Source: Przewalskia tangutica
Lineage: Eukaryota; Streptophyta; Magnoliopsida; Solanales; Solanaceae
NCBI GenBank assembly: GCA_029844215.1
Contig: CM056728.1
Coordinates: forward strand, 60,179,789-60,243,788
Reading direction: 5' to 3'
DNA: 64,000 nt
Shown here: positions 22,880 through 32,845 of the stretch, in pieces
Numbering within the stretch: position 1 is the first letter of the stretch
Layout: every line of letters begins with the position of its first letter
Notes under the pieces: generated by a model
Told to the model about the DNA's origin: nothing
Database searches by the model: none
Seen by the model: only the letters and a program-made list of their open reading frames with translations
Translations under genes and position numbers: made by a program

Positions 22880-24180
22880 CCTATCGGATGTGCAGCTAGA
22901 GAAGAGGCATGCTTCGTGATTTGCATCGATTAGCGAGCCTTGGTGTCCGTTTGATTGATTACGATAGCGATGGGGTTCGAGTTCGTGAGGTTGCAAGTCT
23001 TCCATCGTCGAGAGGTGAAGAGGCAACGATTCGAGGATCGATTCGACACGTTATCGTGATACGACTCTTCGTGAGGAAGGGTCCTTTTGAGGTAGCACGA
23101 TGGGGTGCTAAGATTTGAGGCGAGTTGTGTGTTCGGATGTTTGAGGACTTGGCGGCGAGTTCTAGAGAAGCACCTAATAGCGGCGTTACTCTATCCATCC
23201 GGTCGACCAAGATGTACCACGACGCCCGATCCGTGTATTGGTGGGATGGCTTGAAGAGGGCGTTGCGAGTTTGTAGCTCGGTGCCCATGTTGTCGGCAGT
23301 GAAGATAGAGCACGAGGCACGGTGGTTTGTTGCGACGATAGAGATCCGAGCACGGAAGTGGGAGGTAATCAACATGGACTTTATCACGGGATTACCTCGC
23401 ACTCAGGAAGCATGATTCTATTTGGGTTATTCGCCGGTGTGAAATCAGCCCACTTTCTTCCGTCGGGGCGACGCACCGGTGAGGATTATGCCGACTTTAC
23501 ATCAGAGATCGTCGATGCATGGAGTCCCTATTTCGATCATATCAGCAGAGCCCGGTTCTGGCTAACACGGAGGTCTTTCCGAAGGGTTTAGGGGCGAGTG
23601 AGCCTCGATCTGCATTCCATCCACGAGCAGACGACGGCGAGCGCACTATCCAGACTCTTGAGGATATGCGGCGATCCTGTGTTATTGACTTCAGGGGTAG
23701 CTGGGAGGATCATTTGCCTCTAGTTGAGTTTGCGTACAATAATAGCTACCACTCCAGTATTTAGATGGCGCCTTATGAGGCCTTGTATGGGAGGAAGTGC
23801 AGATCGCCTATAGGCTGGTTCGATGTGGCGCGAATGCGATTAGTGGGACCATTTGGTGCAGCGGCGATGGATAAGGTAAAGCTTATCCGAGGCGATTCTT
23901 GGCGGCTCGAGTCGCGAAGTCATATGCGGATCATCGTCGTCGGCATCCGAGTTCGAGGTTGATGATTGGGTTTTCCTGAAGGTGTCACCCATGAAGGGTG
24001 TGATGAGATTCGGGAGGAAAGGGAAACTCAGCCCAAGGTACATTGGGCCCTATCAGATTGTCCGCAGGGTAGGCAAGGTTGCCTACGAGTTGGATCTGCC
24101 GTCCGATCTGGAGGCAGTGCATCTGGTGTTTCATATTTCTATGCTGAGGAGATGTATCGGGGATCCATCTAGGGTGCACC
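22880..24180 (+). pseudogene. D integrase
   Basis: The zinc-binding N-terminal part is readable near 23210-23300 (MYHDARSVYWWDGLKRAL, then a degraded cysteine pair and VKIEH). The catalytic core begins with INMDFITGLPRT near 23370, carrying the first acidic residue. The later core is broken, with HPRADDGERTIQTLEDMRR and WEDHLPLVEFAYNNSYHSSI readable at 23620-23764. YEALYGRKCRSPIGWFDV is at about 23770-23827. From 23982 the frame is clean and includes GRKGKLSPRYIGPYQIV and VAYELDLPSDLEAVH. The enzyme would insert the cDNA into the host chromosome. Confidence 0.87.
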
Positions 24181-24404
24181 CGATTGACGATGTCCAGGTG
24201 ACCGAGGGGTTATCGTATGAGGAGATTCCCATAGCGATAATCGATCGTCAGGTTAGGCGTCTGCGGACGGGGCGTGGCTTAGTCAAAGTCTTGTGGCGGA
24301 ACGACCTCAGGGAGGAGATGACGTGGGAAGCTGAGGAGGACATGAGGCAGAAGTATCCTCACCTATTCCCCACACCTCCAGGTAATTCACTTTCCTACTC
24401 GTAA
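24180..24404 (+). CDS. D pol C-terminus with chromodomain-like tail (open end)
   Basis: The open frame 23982-24404 ends at a natural stop and contains, after the integrase, ITPI-type linker sequence and the tail VLWRN...TWEAEEDM followed by KYPHLF. This matches the C-terminal module of Tekay/Del chromoviruses, thought to guide integration to heterochromatin. It is the best preserved coding stretch of the element. The entry covers only the tail; its frame opens upstream in the integrase. Confidence 0.75.
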   Translation, partial: PIDDVQVTEGLSYEEIPIAIIDRQVRRLRTGRGLVKVLWRNDLREEMTWEAEEDMRQKYPHLFPTPPGNSLSYS

Positions 24405-24517
24405 TCGTTTTTTAAAAAAAATTGTCATATATGCATAAGTGTTGTTTTGTGGCCGTATGTGGCATTTGCAAACTGTTTAAGTTATGAAGAACCTTATCGT
24501 TAACTGTCTTGGGAAGG

Positions 24518-24552
24518 AACATTCGGGATGAATGTTTCTAAGGAGGGGAGAA
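24518..24552 (+). promoter_or_regulatory. PPT-proximal hairpin and polypurine tract of D
   Basis: AACATTCGGGATGAATGTT (24518-24536) is the conserved hairpin with one wobble. The purine tract AGGAGGGGAGAA (24541-24552) abuts the 3' LTR. Confidence 0.85.
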
Positions 24553-26922
24553 TGTTATACCCCGTATTTCCAGAGTATGTACGTGAGGGCGTACGTACGA
24601 AAGTTTAGCCTTAAAGTTTAGGCCTAGGACGTTTTTTTGGGCACAACTCACACAAAGAATCGTTTTCCGACGAAACGTTTTACAAGACTCGCGTAGGGTA
24701 AATTCCGGCTATGTCATTTCTATTTTTTGCGGATTTTTCCGAGAGACGGAACATTTTGGACCAACGAGAGGGCGACACTTGTCACCCTCTCATTGATGGA
24801 CGTGGGGCGGCAATAGGGCCGAATGGATGGGCATGGAGTTGGTAGGATATTTGTGTAGTGGATGGATAAGGACACTTGGGAAAATCCTCACCCTACACTT
24901 GCCTTGCACTTGGCTTCATCTTGGCCATTGGTTGGCCATGGCTTGACCTATAAATACCCCCCTTAAGATGAAGAGTTCTTCATCCACAAATCTTTCTCCA
25001 AGTCTTGAAAATCCTCCCCTCTCCCTTGTGAGCCTTTTCGTCCAAGCCTTGACCCCCTTGAGTGAAGCTTAGCAAGCAACCCTACAGCCTAGCCGAAACC
25101 TACCCCCCTCCCTTGGTAGAAAAGTTGTCTTCCAAGTGTAGTTACTATACCAAAATACCCTAGCCCAATTCCCGTATAGTATTTAGTAGAAGTTGTTGGA
25201 AACTTCTAAGGGTTCTTGGAGCTATCGGAGCGTACAAATTAGGAGCTAAACCTCGCTCAGGATCGACGTTTATACTTGGATAATATTGGGTTTATCGAGG
25301 TAAATAAACTTATCCTTCTTTTAGAGAATACATACTGTAGAAGTTTAGGAATAAGTATAAATACTTAGAAGGATATTGCAGAATAGAATTGAACTATTAT
25401 CACAGTAGAAGGGTATAAAAGAAGAATAATTGAACTGTACTCACATAGGACTGTATAGCTTACCGGGTAGGGAAGTGCTGCCCAAATTTCCATAGAATAG
25501 AGAACCCTCTGCTTAGAGCTTTATACTGATCTGATCTAGGCGTGCGTATTTGGTGATATAGGTCGATACTCTGCGCGACATATTGACTTGGCGGTGGTTT
25601 TCCGAGAAGGTATGTGATTCTTCCTATACTCTTAAGCATGATATATTTTAAAGTATATATAGTACGGTAGACGTACATGTGTTAACTGGACGTACTTTAC
25701 GGCAATGTCTTTTGACTTAAGCCTGAATAATAAGGATCTTGAAGTATTTCAAAAAGAATATTGAATCATTTTTAACAGGAGAGTAATATCTGGTTTTTAA
25801 ACAAAAAGCTTAAGAGTTATACTAGCTTTATGGGAAGTTAGGTATAACAACTTAAGAAAGATAAAAGGAACTGTTTACTTGTTTGTTTATAAAAGCCTTG
25901 TATTGATTTCTGTTAAGTGTAGTAAGATTGTTTGATAAGTAGACATATTATGATGCTACATGTATTAGTATCTTGTAATGTTGTGAAAGGAGGTCATTCT
26001 TGCTGTGCTTACGTTGCTAAACGATAAGTCTGTTGTACTGTTATTATATCACCTACCCTCTTGACTTGTTATACCGAGGGCTTGCCACCCTTGATGCGGG
26101 TCTATACGGCCTATGCAGTCTATGTGACTATGCGGAGCTGCGGGAGTTCGAGATTGATCATTCGGGTGTTATCCGTCACGGGGATGCCTATGCGATGCAA
26201 TGTGACTATGCGGTCTATTGAGACTATGCGGTGCGGGAGTCGGGAGAATGCGGGGTTAGCTACCCCGTCGCGAGGAATACCTCATGCGGGTGCGTGTGTG
26301 ACTATGCGGTGCGGGAGTCGAGATTAGGCACGCATAATGATACTATGGGCGATTGGCCTTGCGATCATTTGCGGCCTAGAAAAGACACATTCGACTTACC
26401 TATTATTGTTCTTGTTTGTGATATGGCACTATGTGCAATTGAACTGATTTTATTGCAAATGGTTTTAAATACTTGATTTCATTTAAGTACTTTCTGATTT
26501 CACATACTTGGTACTGTTGTCTTGACCTCCTTGAGTGCGTTAAATGCCGCGGTAAGGGCAGCAGTGCTAGATCCACATCCTTAGGATCTTTGCTTTGGTG
26601 TCGGAGCTCCATCTTCTAGGAGGCTCTACTTTTGGGTATGATCTCCCTGTATTGTAGATAGTTTTGTACATTCAGGGTATGGCGGGGCCCTGTCCGCCAT
26701 AGTTGTTACTTCCTTAGAAGTGCTGTAGTCTATTATGCGGTTGGGATGTAGCGCAAAACTTGGGTTATATATATACGAAAGGCAAGCTTTTCATCGGATA
26801 AAGCGTGTCTCATTTTACAACTATTTCATGTCTTGTTTTATATTCCGCTGATTTCTCTGATATATGACTACTTGGGTGCCCGGGTAAGGCACCAGTCACG
26901 GGCCCCGGAACGGGTCGTGACA
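24553..26922 (+). repeat. D 3' LTR
   Basis: The LTR starts TGTTATACCCCGTATTTCC and ends GGGTCGTGACA, with a TATA box at 24949-24956. It reads more normally than the 5' LTR, with CTG, CAG and CCCGGG sites present where the 5' copy has CG or a gap. It is followed by the duplication AGAAG. No gene is seen. Confidence 0.92.
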
Positions 26923-29640
26923 AGAAGTCGTTAAGAAACTTCTAAGGGTTGCTTGGAGCGGGTTGGAGCGTAAGGAATTAGAGCTAAACGTTGCTCAGGA
27001 TCGACTTATAAATCTTGGATAATTTTGGGCTTATCGAGGTAATGATCTTAGTCCTTCTATTGTAATTGGATATTACATGTTGTAGTAGTTTAGAATTGAG
27101 TATAAGATATATGGAAGGATGTTTATAAAGAATTGAATTGTATTTACATTGATGTATTCTGATAGACTTGTAGTATTATTGTGGAGTAGAAGTGTACAAG
27201 TCCGGTTAGTCGTGTAATCCCCTTGGTGTTGTTGGCCTGGTAGCGGGCCTTGATAGAGGAGAGATTTATGTGGTTGCGGGGGAGGTCTGCGAATTTTCCG
27301 TAGAATAAGGAACCTTGTACTTAGAATTGTTCTGAAGAGATCTAGAGGTTGATAGGCGTTTTGTGGCCTTTTAGGTGGAAGTACTACGAGTAGCGTATTC
27401 TACTTGAAGGGTGGAAAAGGCTAGCGGTTCTGATACTTTGGAGCTTTTGCTTTTTCGATAATCATCGCGGTATGTGAACCTCTTCCTATCTTTTCTAGCA
27501 TGATTGTTGTGAACTATGTAGTACGGTGAGCGTCGTGTGTTACACGAATTTGGTTGGTTTAAAACATAAAGTGTTATAACGGCTTTATGGGAAGTTTGTT
27601 ATAACAACTTTATGTAGGTAAAGAAATGGTTTGTGGTTTTTAAAAGATAAGAGACTTGACTTATAAATGACTTGATGTGAATTACTAAGGACTTGGTTTG
27701 TGTTAAAAAGTTGTGAAACCGCATTTATGAGAAATGGGTAATTGGGTTTTAAAAGGAATAAGTTATATTGATTTCGGAAATGAGAATAAGTATCGAACAA
27801 ACCACTGCAGCGTTAATAAAGGAAAATGTATTGACTAATTAATTATTATTAAAACCAGTAGAAACCTCCATCTGCATAGAAGCTAAGATAAGACAAAATT
27901 CTATTACATTTTCTAGATCATGGCTGCTTTAATAAGATCATTAATAACAAGTATTGATTTTTCTTAAATTCCAAAGAAAGGAACTTGTTTTTCTAAAAGA
28001 AAAGAGACTTGAGGAATTTGAAGTGTTTTGGTTTAAAAGAAATGCATGGTTTTGTCTTAAGATGGTTTAAAAAAAGGAAGGTATGGAAATTGTTTTGGTT
28101 TACTTAAAAAGATAGTTACTCTATTTTGATACTACGGGTATCGTGTGACTTTTTGTGAAAGAAATGGATCTTTTAAAGAGTTAAAGTACGTAGTACCTTG
28201 GGGTTAAATATCCGGATTTATTGTAATAAAATGAAAGTCTATGAGTACGTTGAACTTGCCTATGCTTGTTGTGATAGCCTTTGTTGTGCAAGTATTGTAT
28301 CCTTATGCTACCGCGTCTCTCGATGGAGGGTCGGTCATGTTATTCTTAATCATTTTTTGGCACACTGACTCGATGGATGGTACACGGGTATGCGGTCATG
28401 ATGAGGGTTCGTTCCCTGTCGATAGTGTTATTCCATGGACTAGCTCTCCATGAGGTTTACTGATGCAGGGTGGATCTGGTAGCTAGTCCTCGTACTTGCC
28501 CCGGTCGTTGCTGATGCAGGCTGGTTCTGGTAGTCGGCTTTCGTACTTGCCCCGGTCAGTGTTAGGACGAAGTCTCGTGATGCAGGGTGGATCTGGTAGT
28601 TAGCTTACGTACTTGCCCCGGTCAGCGACGTGATGCAGGGTGGATCTGGTAGAGGCTATCGTACTTGCCCCGGTCAGCTTCGTGACGCAGTTTTTCAGTT
28701 TTAGACCGAAGTTTCGTGATGCATGGTGGATCTGGTAGTTAGCTTACGTACTTGCCGATCGTGGCGTGATGCGAGGGTGGATCGGTAGAGCTATCGCACT
28801 TGCCGATCGACCGTGATCTGATTATATTGTACTGTTGGTACGGTAGGTTCTGGTAGCTGGCTTTCGTACTTGCCCCGGTCAGTTGATGATGCAGGTTGGT
28901 TCTGGTAGCTATGCCTTCGTACTTGCCCCGTACGGTTCTTATGACACAGGTGGGACCTGGTGTTCATGTGTACTCCTTGGTGTTGTTATATCATAGACTG
29001 CCGGCAGTGAGGAAGGAATTCCACGGGCATGATTGATGTTGTGGGTGTGAGACCCATAGTTATATTTGAGTGATGACTTTGAGGGCGTGAGTCCCTGACT
29101 TGACATGACTGCTTTTATGTAGTGAACTGTAGTTTGGTTATCATACATGTCTCCTGTTTTATATAGACTGTCATGATTTCATTCTGATATTTGATTTCAC
29201 ATACTTGGTACCTGTTGTACTGACCTCCTTAGGGGGCTGCGTTCATGCCGCAGGTAGAGGTACATCGGTTGTGGATCCTCGCTCATAGGATCACAGTTCA
29301 GCGGTTTGGGAAACTCCGTTTCTCCGGAGGCTTATCTTTGGTATAGTCCCCTGTCATTGTAAGTACTTGTACATTCAGGGGTATGGCGGGGCCCTGTCCC
29401 GTCATAGTTATGGTTACATTCTTAGAGGTCTGTAGTACTGTTGTGGGCAGGGTTTGTAAAAGAATTTAACTGTTCGGTTTGATATATATTCAGGAAGGTG
29501 ACCGTTTTGGTTAGCCTGTTTCTTACTTTATGTCTTGTCTCATGTTTTAGTTTTTATTTCCGCTGATTTTTCTCTGACGTTGTATCACTAGGGTGCCTGG
29601 AGTAAGGCACCAGTCGCGGGCCCGAGGTCGGGTCATGACA
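26923..29640 (+). repeat. C solo LTR, right portion
   Basis: The family B LTR resumes after D at 26928 and runs to GGGTCATGACA. It includes the 160-bp shared block (27791-27951) and the tandem array at 28461-28940. The GGGTATGGCGGGGCCCTGTCC segment and the CTAGGGTGCC...GGTAAGGCACCAGTC end are shared by all LTRs here. No coding region is supported. Confidence 0.87.
28461..28940 (+). repeat. Tandem array of about 50-60-bp units in LTR C
   Basis: About eight units share TGATGCAGG, GGATCTGGTAG, then GTACTTGCCCCGGTC. Two or three units in the second half are degraded at CAG/CTG sites. The same array type, reversed, is at about 35160-35650 and 50180-50640. Confidence 0.85.
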
Positions 29641-30410
29641 ATCTGGTAGTTGGCTTCCGTACTTGACCCGTGAAGTTTTATGACTAGTTTTCGGATCTGG
29701 TAGTTGGCTATTCTACTTGGCCCGATCGGTTTGATGATGCATGCAGGATCTAGTGTTCAGGTACACATATGGGTGTTGTTTTACATCATGTACTGCCGAC
29801 AGTGAGGAAGGAGTTCCACGGGCATGATTGATAATGTGGGCGTGAGACCCATAGTTATGTGTAAGTGATGATTTTGAGGACATGCGTCCCTTACTTGACA
29901 TAACTGTTTACTTATTGCGAAATGGTTTTATAAAATGATGAAATGTGATTTCATTACAGTATTTTCAGTTTCACATACTTGGTACCTGTTGTACTGACCT
30001 CGCCCGGAAGGCGTTCATCTGCGGTAGAGGTACACCAGTTGTTGATCCTCGCTCATAGGATCGCAGTTCAGCGTTTTGGGAAGCTCCGTTTCTCCGGAGG
30101 CTTATCTTTTGGTATAGTTTCCCTGTCACTGTTAGTATTTGTACGTTCAGGGGTATGGCGGGGCCCGGTCCCGTCATAGTTGTATTAAAAACTCTTAGAG
30201 GTCTGTAGTACTGTTGTGGGCAGGGTTTGTAAAGGATGTAACGGTTCAAATTTTTATATATATGCAGAAAGGTGACCGTTTTGGTTAGCCTGTTTCTTAT
30301 TTTATCTTGTTTCATGTTTAAGTTTTTATTTCCGCTGATTTTCTCTGATGTTGTATCACTAGGGTGCCCGGGTAAGGCACCAGTCGCGGGCCCGAGTTCG
30401 GGTCGTGACA
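29641..30410 (+). repeat. H 5' LTR, segment 3 (end of LTR)
   Basis: It resumes with the right TSD ATCTG and ends GGGTCGTGACA at 30410. It matches H's 3' LTR at 53917-54680. Confidence 0.9.
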
Positions 30411-30414
30411 AAAA

Positions 30415-30426
30415 TGGTATCAGAGC
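30415..30426 (+). promoter_or_regulatory. Primer-binding site of H (initiator tRNA-Met)
   Basis: TGGTATCAGAGC lies four bases after the 5' LTR, the standard complement of the 3' end of plant initiator tRNA-Met, used to prime minus-strand cDNA. Confidence 0.92.
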
Positions 30427-30615
30427 AGTTAATCCTCGGAAAGTACCTACAGACCGTATCTAGTAGAGTCTTGATTATCGGCGTGTTGTGCACCACACCT
30501 ATAATCAGGAGGCTATAGGGTATTTAGGATTTGTTTCCATTCTTCTCACTCTGAGATCGTGCCTTAGAGTTGTGTTATAAGTTTTACTCCCTCTGACGTA
30601 TTCTTTTTATCAGCT

Positions 30616-31800
30616 ATGCCTCCACACAAGGCAACCAGAGCCCAGAAGGGCAAAGCGTGAGGAGGCTGCGAGTAGAAACCTGAAGGGTTGCGAGGCACAG
30701 GGCGATCATCACGAGGTGATTCTTCATCTGGCGAGTTTTGCGACGCCGCCCAGCAGAGTTTAGAGCGGCAACGGTAGCTCACGAGGCCACAAGCACGAGA
30801 CTTGATCCACGGCGAGAACAGAGGATATGGGTTACAAGGAGATGGCGATTATTAGCGAGATCGTGGCAAGGCATGAGATAGCGGGAGGCGTGGTTCGGTT
30901 GTACCCATAGTTCCCAGTCGATAACGAGACTTGGGACTTTTGAGTTGCAGCCCACGAGTTCTATGGGTCGAGGGCGAGGATGATCCTCGGGAGTTTATCC
31001 GATTCTGTGGATCATGAGTGATCAAGGCCTCGGAGACCGAGTCGGTAGTATTGGGTTCACATCGACTGCGTGATACTGCAGTCGACTGGTTTGATTCATG
31101 GGAACTATCCCGGGGGGAGCATGCGCTTCCAGCTGTTTGGGACGAGTTCTCAGAGGCGTTTCTTAGCCATTTCTTGCCTCCGCAGATGAGGAGGGCTCGG
31201 GACGATAGATTTTTGATATTGAGGCAGAACGGGCGGACGGTTCGGGAGTACATTGTAGAGTTTGACTCATAGGCTCGGTACGTCCCCGCTTTAGTGGCAG
31301 ACATGGAGGACAGAGTGCACCGCTATGTCACAGGGCTCGATGATTACTTAGCATAGGGTTGCTCGGGTGTAGCTCTTCAGCCGGGGATAGACATTGCCCG
31401 CATGCAGGCTTATGCACTTGGGTGTGAGAACGCAGGCCGAGCGGATTGTGATACCGGCGAAGAAGGCCAGGACAGCAGGGTCCTTTGGTAACTTTCGAGG
31501 CGGACCGCCTCAGCAGCAGGCTAGTTATGCGCCTCCGCCCGATCTGAGTGGTCCTCCGCGATCTTGTGGCATCCAGGTATTGAGAGCGGTCGGGCTCCAG
31601 TGTTGAGTTTCGGGAGTAGGGGTGTTGGCCAGATGAAGCCACCCCTACATCGGTGTGGCTAGTGTGGTAAACCCCATGTGGGGGAGTGTCACTGTATTCA
31701 GAGGGCTTGTTTTATCTGCGGCCAGCAGGGCCATTTTGCGAGAAATTGTTCGACCAGAGGTAGCGCAGATGTTGAGACTCATCCATCAGGATCAGTGGCG
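30616..31800 (+). pseudogene. H gag (capsid and zinc knuckles), frameshifted
   Basis: ATG 30616 begins MPPHKATRAQ, but a TGA follows within 15 codons. The capsid-type segment is open at 31018-31272 (LRDTAVDWFDSWELS, VWDEFSEAFLSHFLPPQMR, REYIVEFDS). After a stop it continues with ARYVPALVADMEDRVHRYVTG. Two zinc knuckles follow: a first CGxCGKPHVGEC with an internal stop (about 31652-31690), and an intact CCHC finger CFICGQQGHFARNC at 31708-31749. Gag is the only protein domain in H. The frame ends before any protease, where the sequence passes into the non-coding module. Confidence 0.83.
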
Positions 31801-31849
31801 GGTTCATCACCTTCTATAGCTATGCGCCCAACAGGGCAGGATTATGCTT

Positions 31850-32845
31850 AGAGTGACAAAGGGGAATGTGAAGCAGTAGTTACAGGTATATCCTTAACCC
31901 TCTAAAAGATTAGTATGCGTGATATGATGATTTTATGATTAAGTGTTACGTTCGGATAGCATTGTGTAAATTGTGTTTAAGACACCTGGTTTAGAGTGAG
32001 AAGGTAAGTTTGGAGACAGGGTAATTGTGAGCTTTAGAATATAGATAACCGTGGGGACATTAGATGTAAGCCCGTCTTGAGTAAGAGATTTTTATGGGTG
32101 ATCTCTGTCGAGATACATAGTATACGTGGAGTATATTTGTGTGATAAGTCCATGAGTGGCGTGAAATATAAGTGGGTAGTTAAGCTAAGGGGACCACTAG
32201 GTTTTTCGTGACTGGTATAGTGAGATTGTTCCGGACCAGGAACAAGAGTTTGGTACGAAGTGGGTCGGGTTGAGGCCATATTGTGGGTCAACCCGCAGCC
32301 TAGAATGAAGTGGGGTAAGTTTGAGGTGATTCCTCTAGGTGGTAGGGTCACGAGGATGCTAGGCCCAATTTTAGGTAACCATCGTACGAGTTCGGGGATG
32401 CGTTCGACCAGAATCGGATCGTTAAGGCCGGGAATGGCCTTAAAGGGAATTGAGGCTAGTGAGATGACCAAGTTTGGAGGTGGTAACTCCAAAGTTTTGG
32501 AAACTGAAGCGATGACGGAAATGTGGTACATGTACTATAGGGAGTTTGGGTACGAGAAGGGTACGACGAGTAAGGGAAGAGGCGAGCATGTGTTAAGAGA
32601 ATAGAAGTGATCATTTCTTTTGTGAAGTAAAGGTTCGAAGGGAGTATCTTTTAGACCTTGGGTGGGAGATTTTGTGATGTTATAGGTGATTCCTCGTTGA
32701 CTTGGATTTAAGTACTGCGCGTGTGTTATATTGGCCAGGTGTGGCATAATTGGTTATGTAAGTATAGTAGTGAAGACTATACCGGCGCATGTGTTTGGAG
32801 GCTTAGAAGGAACATTCGGGACGAATGTTTCTAAGGGGGGAAGAA
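31850..32845 (+). other. H non-coding middle and 3' modules in place of pol
   Basis: No RT, RNase H or integrase is found here. About 31880-32600 is homologous, though diverged, to the middle module of family A copies (1-430, 40123-40800 reversed, 60080-60700). It includes the GGGTTGA/TCAACCC hairpin near 32268. About 32605-32810 matches the 3' module of family A (GTGATCATTTCTTTTGTG onward). An open frame at 32260-32604 has partial residue similarity to one on the minus strand at 40123-40416, but its changes look mostly amino-acid altering, so I do not call a gene. The region ends with the hairpin (32811-32829) and purine tract (32833-32845). Confidence 0.75.

Larger units (their letters stand above)
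17270..26922 (+). mobile_element. D: full-length family A gypsy element (Tekay/Del-like), 9.65 kb
   Basis: The element has two LTRs of 2370 bp each (17270-19639 and 24553-26922), a primer site, a gag-pol region (19841-24404) and a purine tract. It is flanked by the exact duplication AGAAG (17265-17269 and 26923-26927). It is the only element here with all pol domains in gypsy order: protease, RT, RNase H, integrase, chromodomain-like tail. The first 370 bases of the two LTRs differ at only about five places by eye, so the insertion is young. Yet pol is full of frameshifts, a contradiction discussed under findings. Its LTRs are about 1 kb shorter than those of the other family A copies. Confidence 0.93.
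16496..29640 (+). mobile_element. C: solo LTR of family B, split by element D
   Basis: The termini TGTTACACCTCG (16496) and GGGTCATGACA (29640) are flanked by the exact duplication ATCTG (16491-16495 and 29641-29645). With D and its duplication removed, about 3.49 kb remains, the length of one LTR. There is no primer site, internal region or second LTR, so it is a solo LTR left by LTR-LTR recombination. The first part carries CACGTG and two GTGGGGCCCAC sites (16715-16758), GACACGTGTC (16828-16837), a dyad (16898-16923) and a TATA box (17017-17024). Confidence 0.9.

Noticed and set aside
17270..24000. Repeat-induced or deamination-type mutation as the cause of the differences
   Set aside because: Those processes give C-to-T and G-to-A changes. 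The observed changes produce CG and short deletions at CAG/CTG.
19841..24404. Endogenous pararetrovirus origin for the RT-bearing region
   Set aside because: Integrase, gypsy domain order, LTRs with TSD, and a purine tract are present, and no movement or coat protein of that group is seen. It is a Ty3/gypsy retrotransposon.
28461..28940. CRISPR-like look of regular 50-60-bp repeats
   Set aside because: Units are contiguous diverged tandem repeats within an LTR of a plant element, with no unique spacers or cas genes.
30415..30426. Possible tRNA gene fragment
   Set aside because: Only the 12-base complement of a tRNA 3' end is present, at the correct distance from an LTR, so it is a primer-binding site.
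30852..31304. 150-codon minus-strand open frame
   Set aside because: It is the antisense shadow of the gag capsid region of H.
32260..32604. 114-codon open frame in H's middle module with similarity to the minus-strand frame 40123-40416
   Set aside because: The frames share residues because the DNA is homologous, but most differences change amino acids, and the other copies (1-430, 60450-60700) are shifted or stopped. Treated as a conserved non-coding module.
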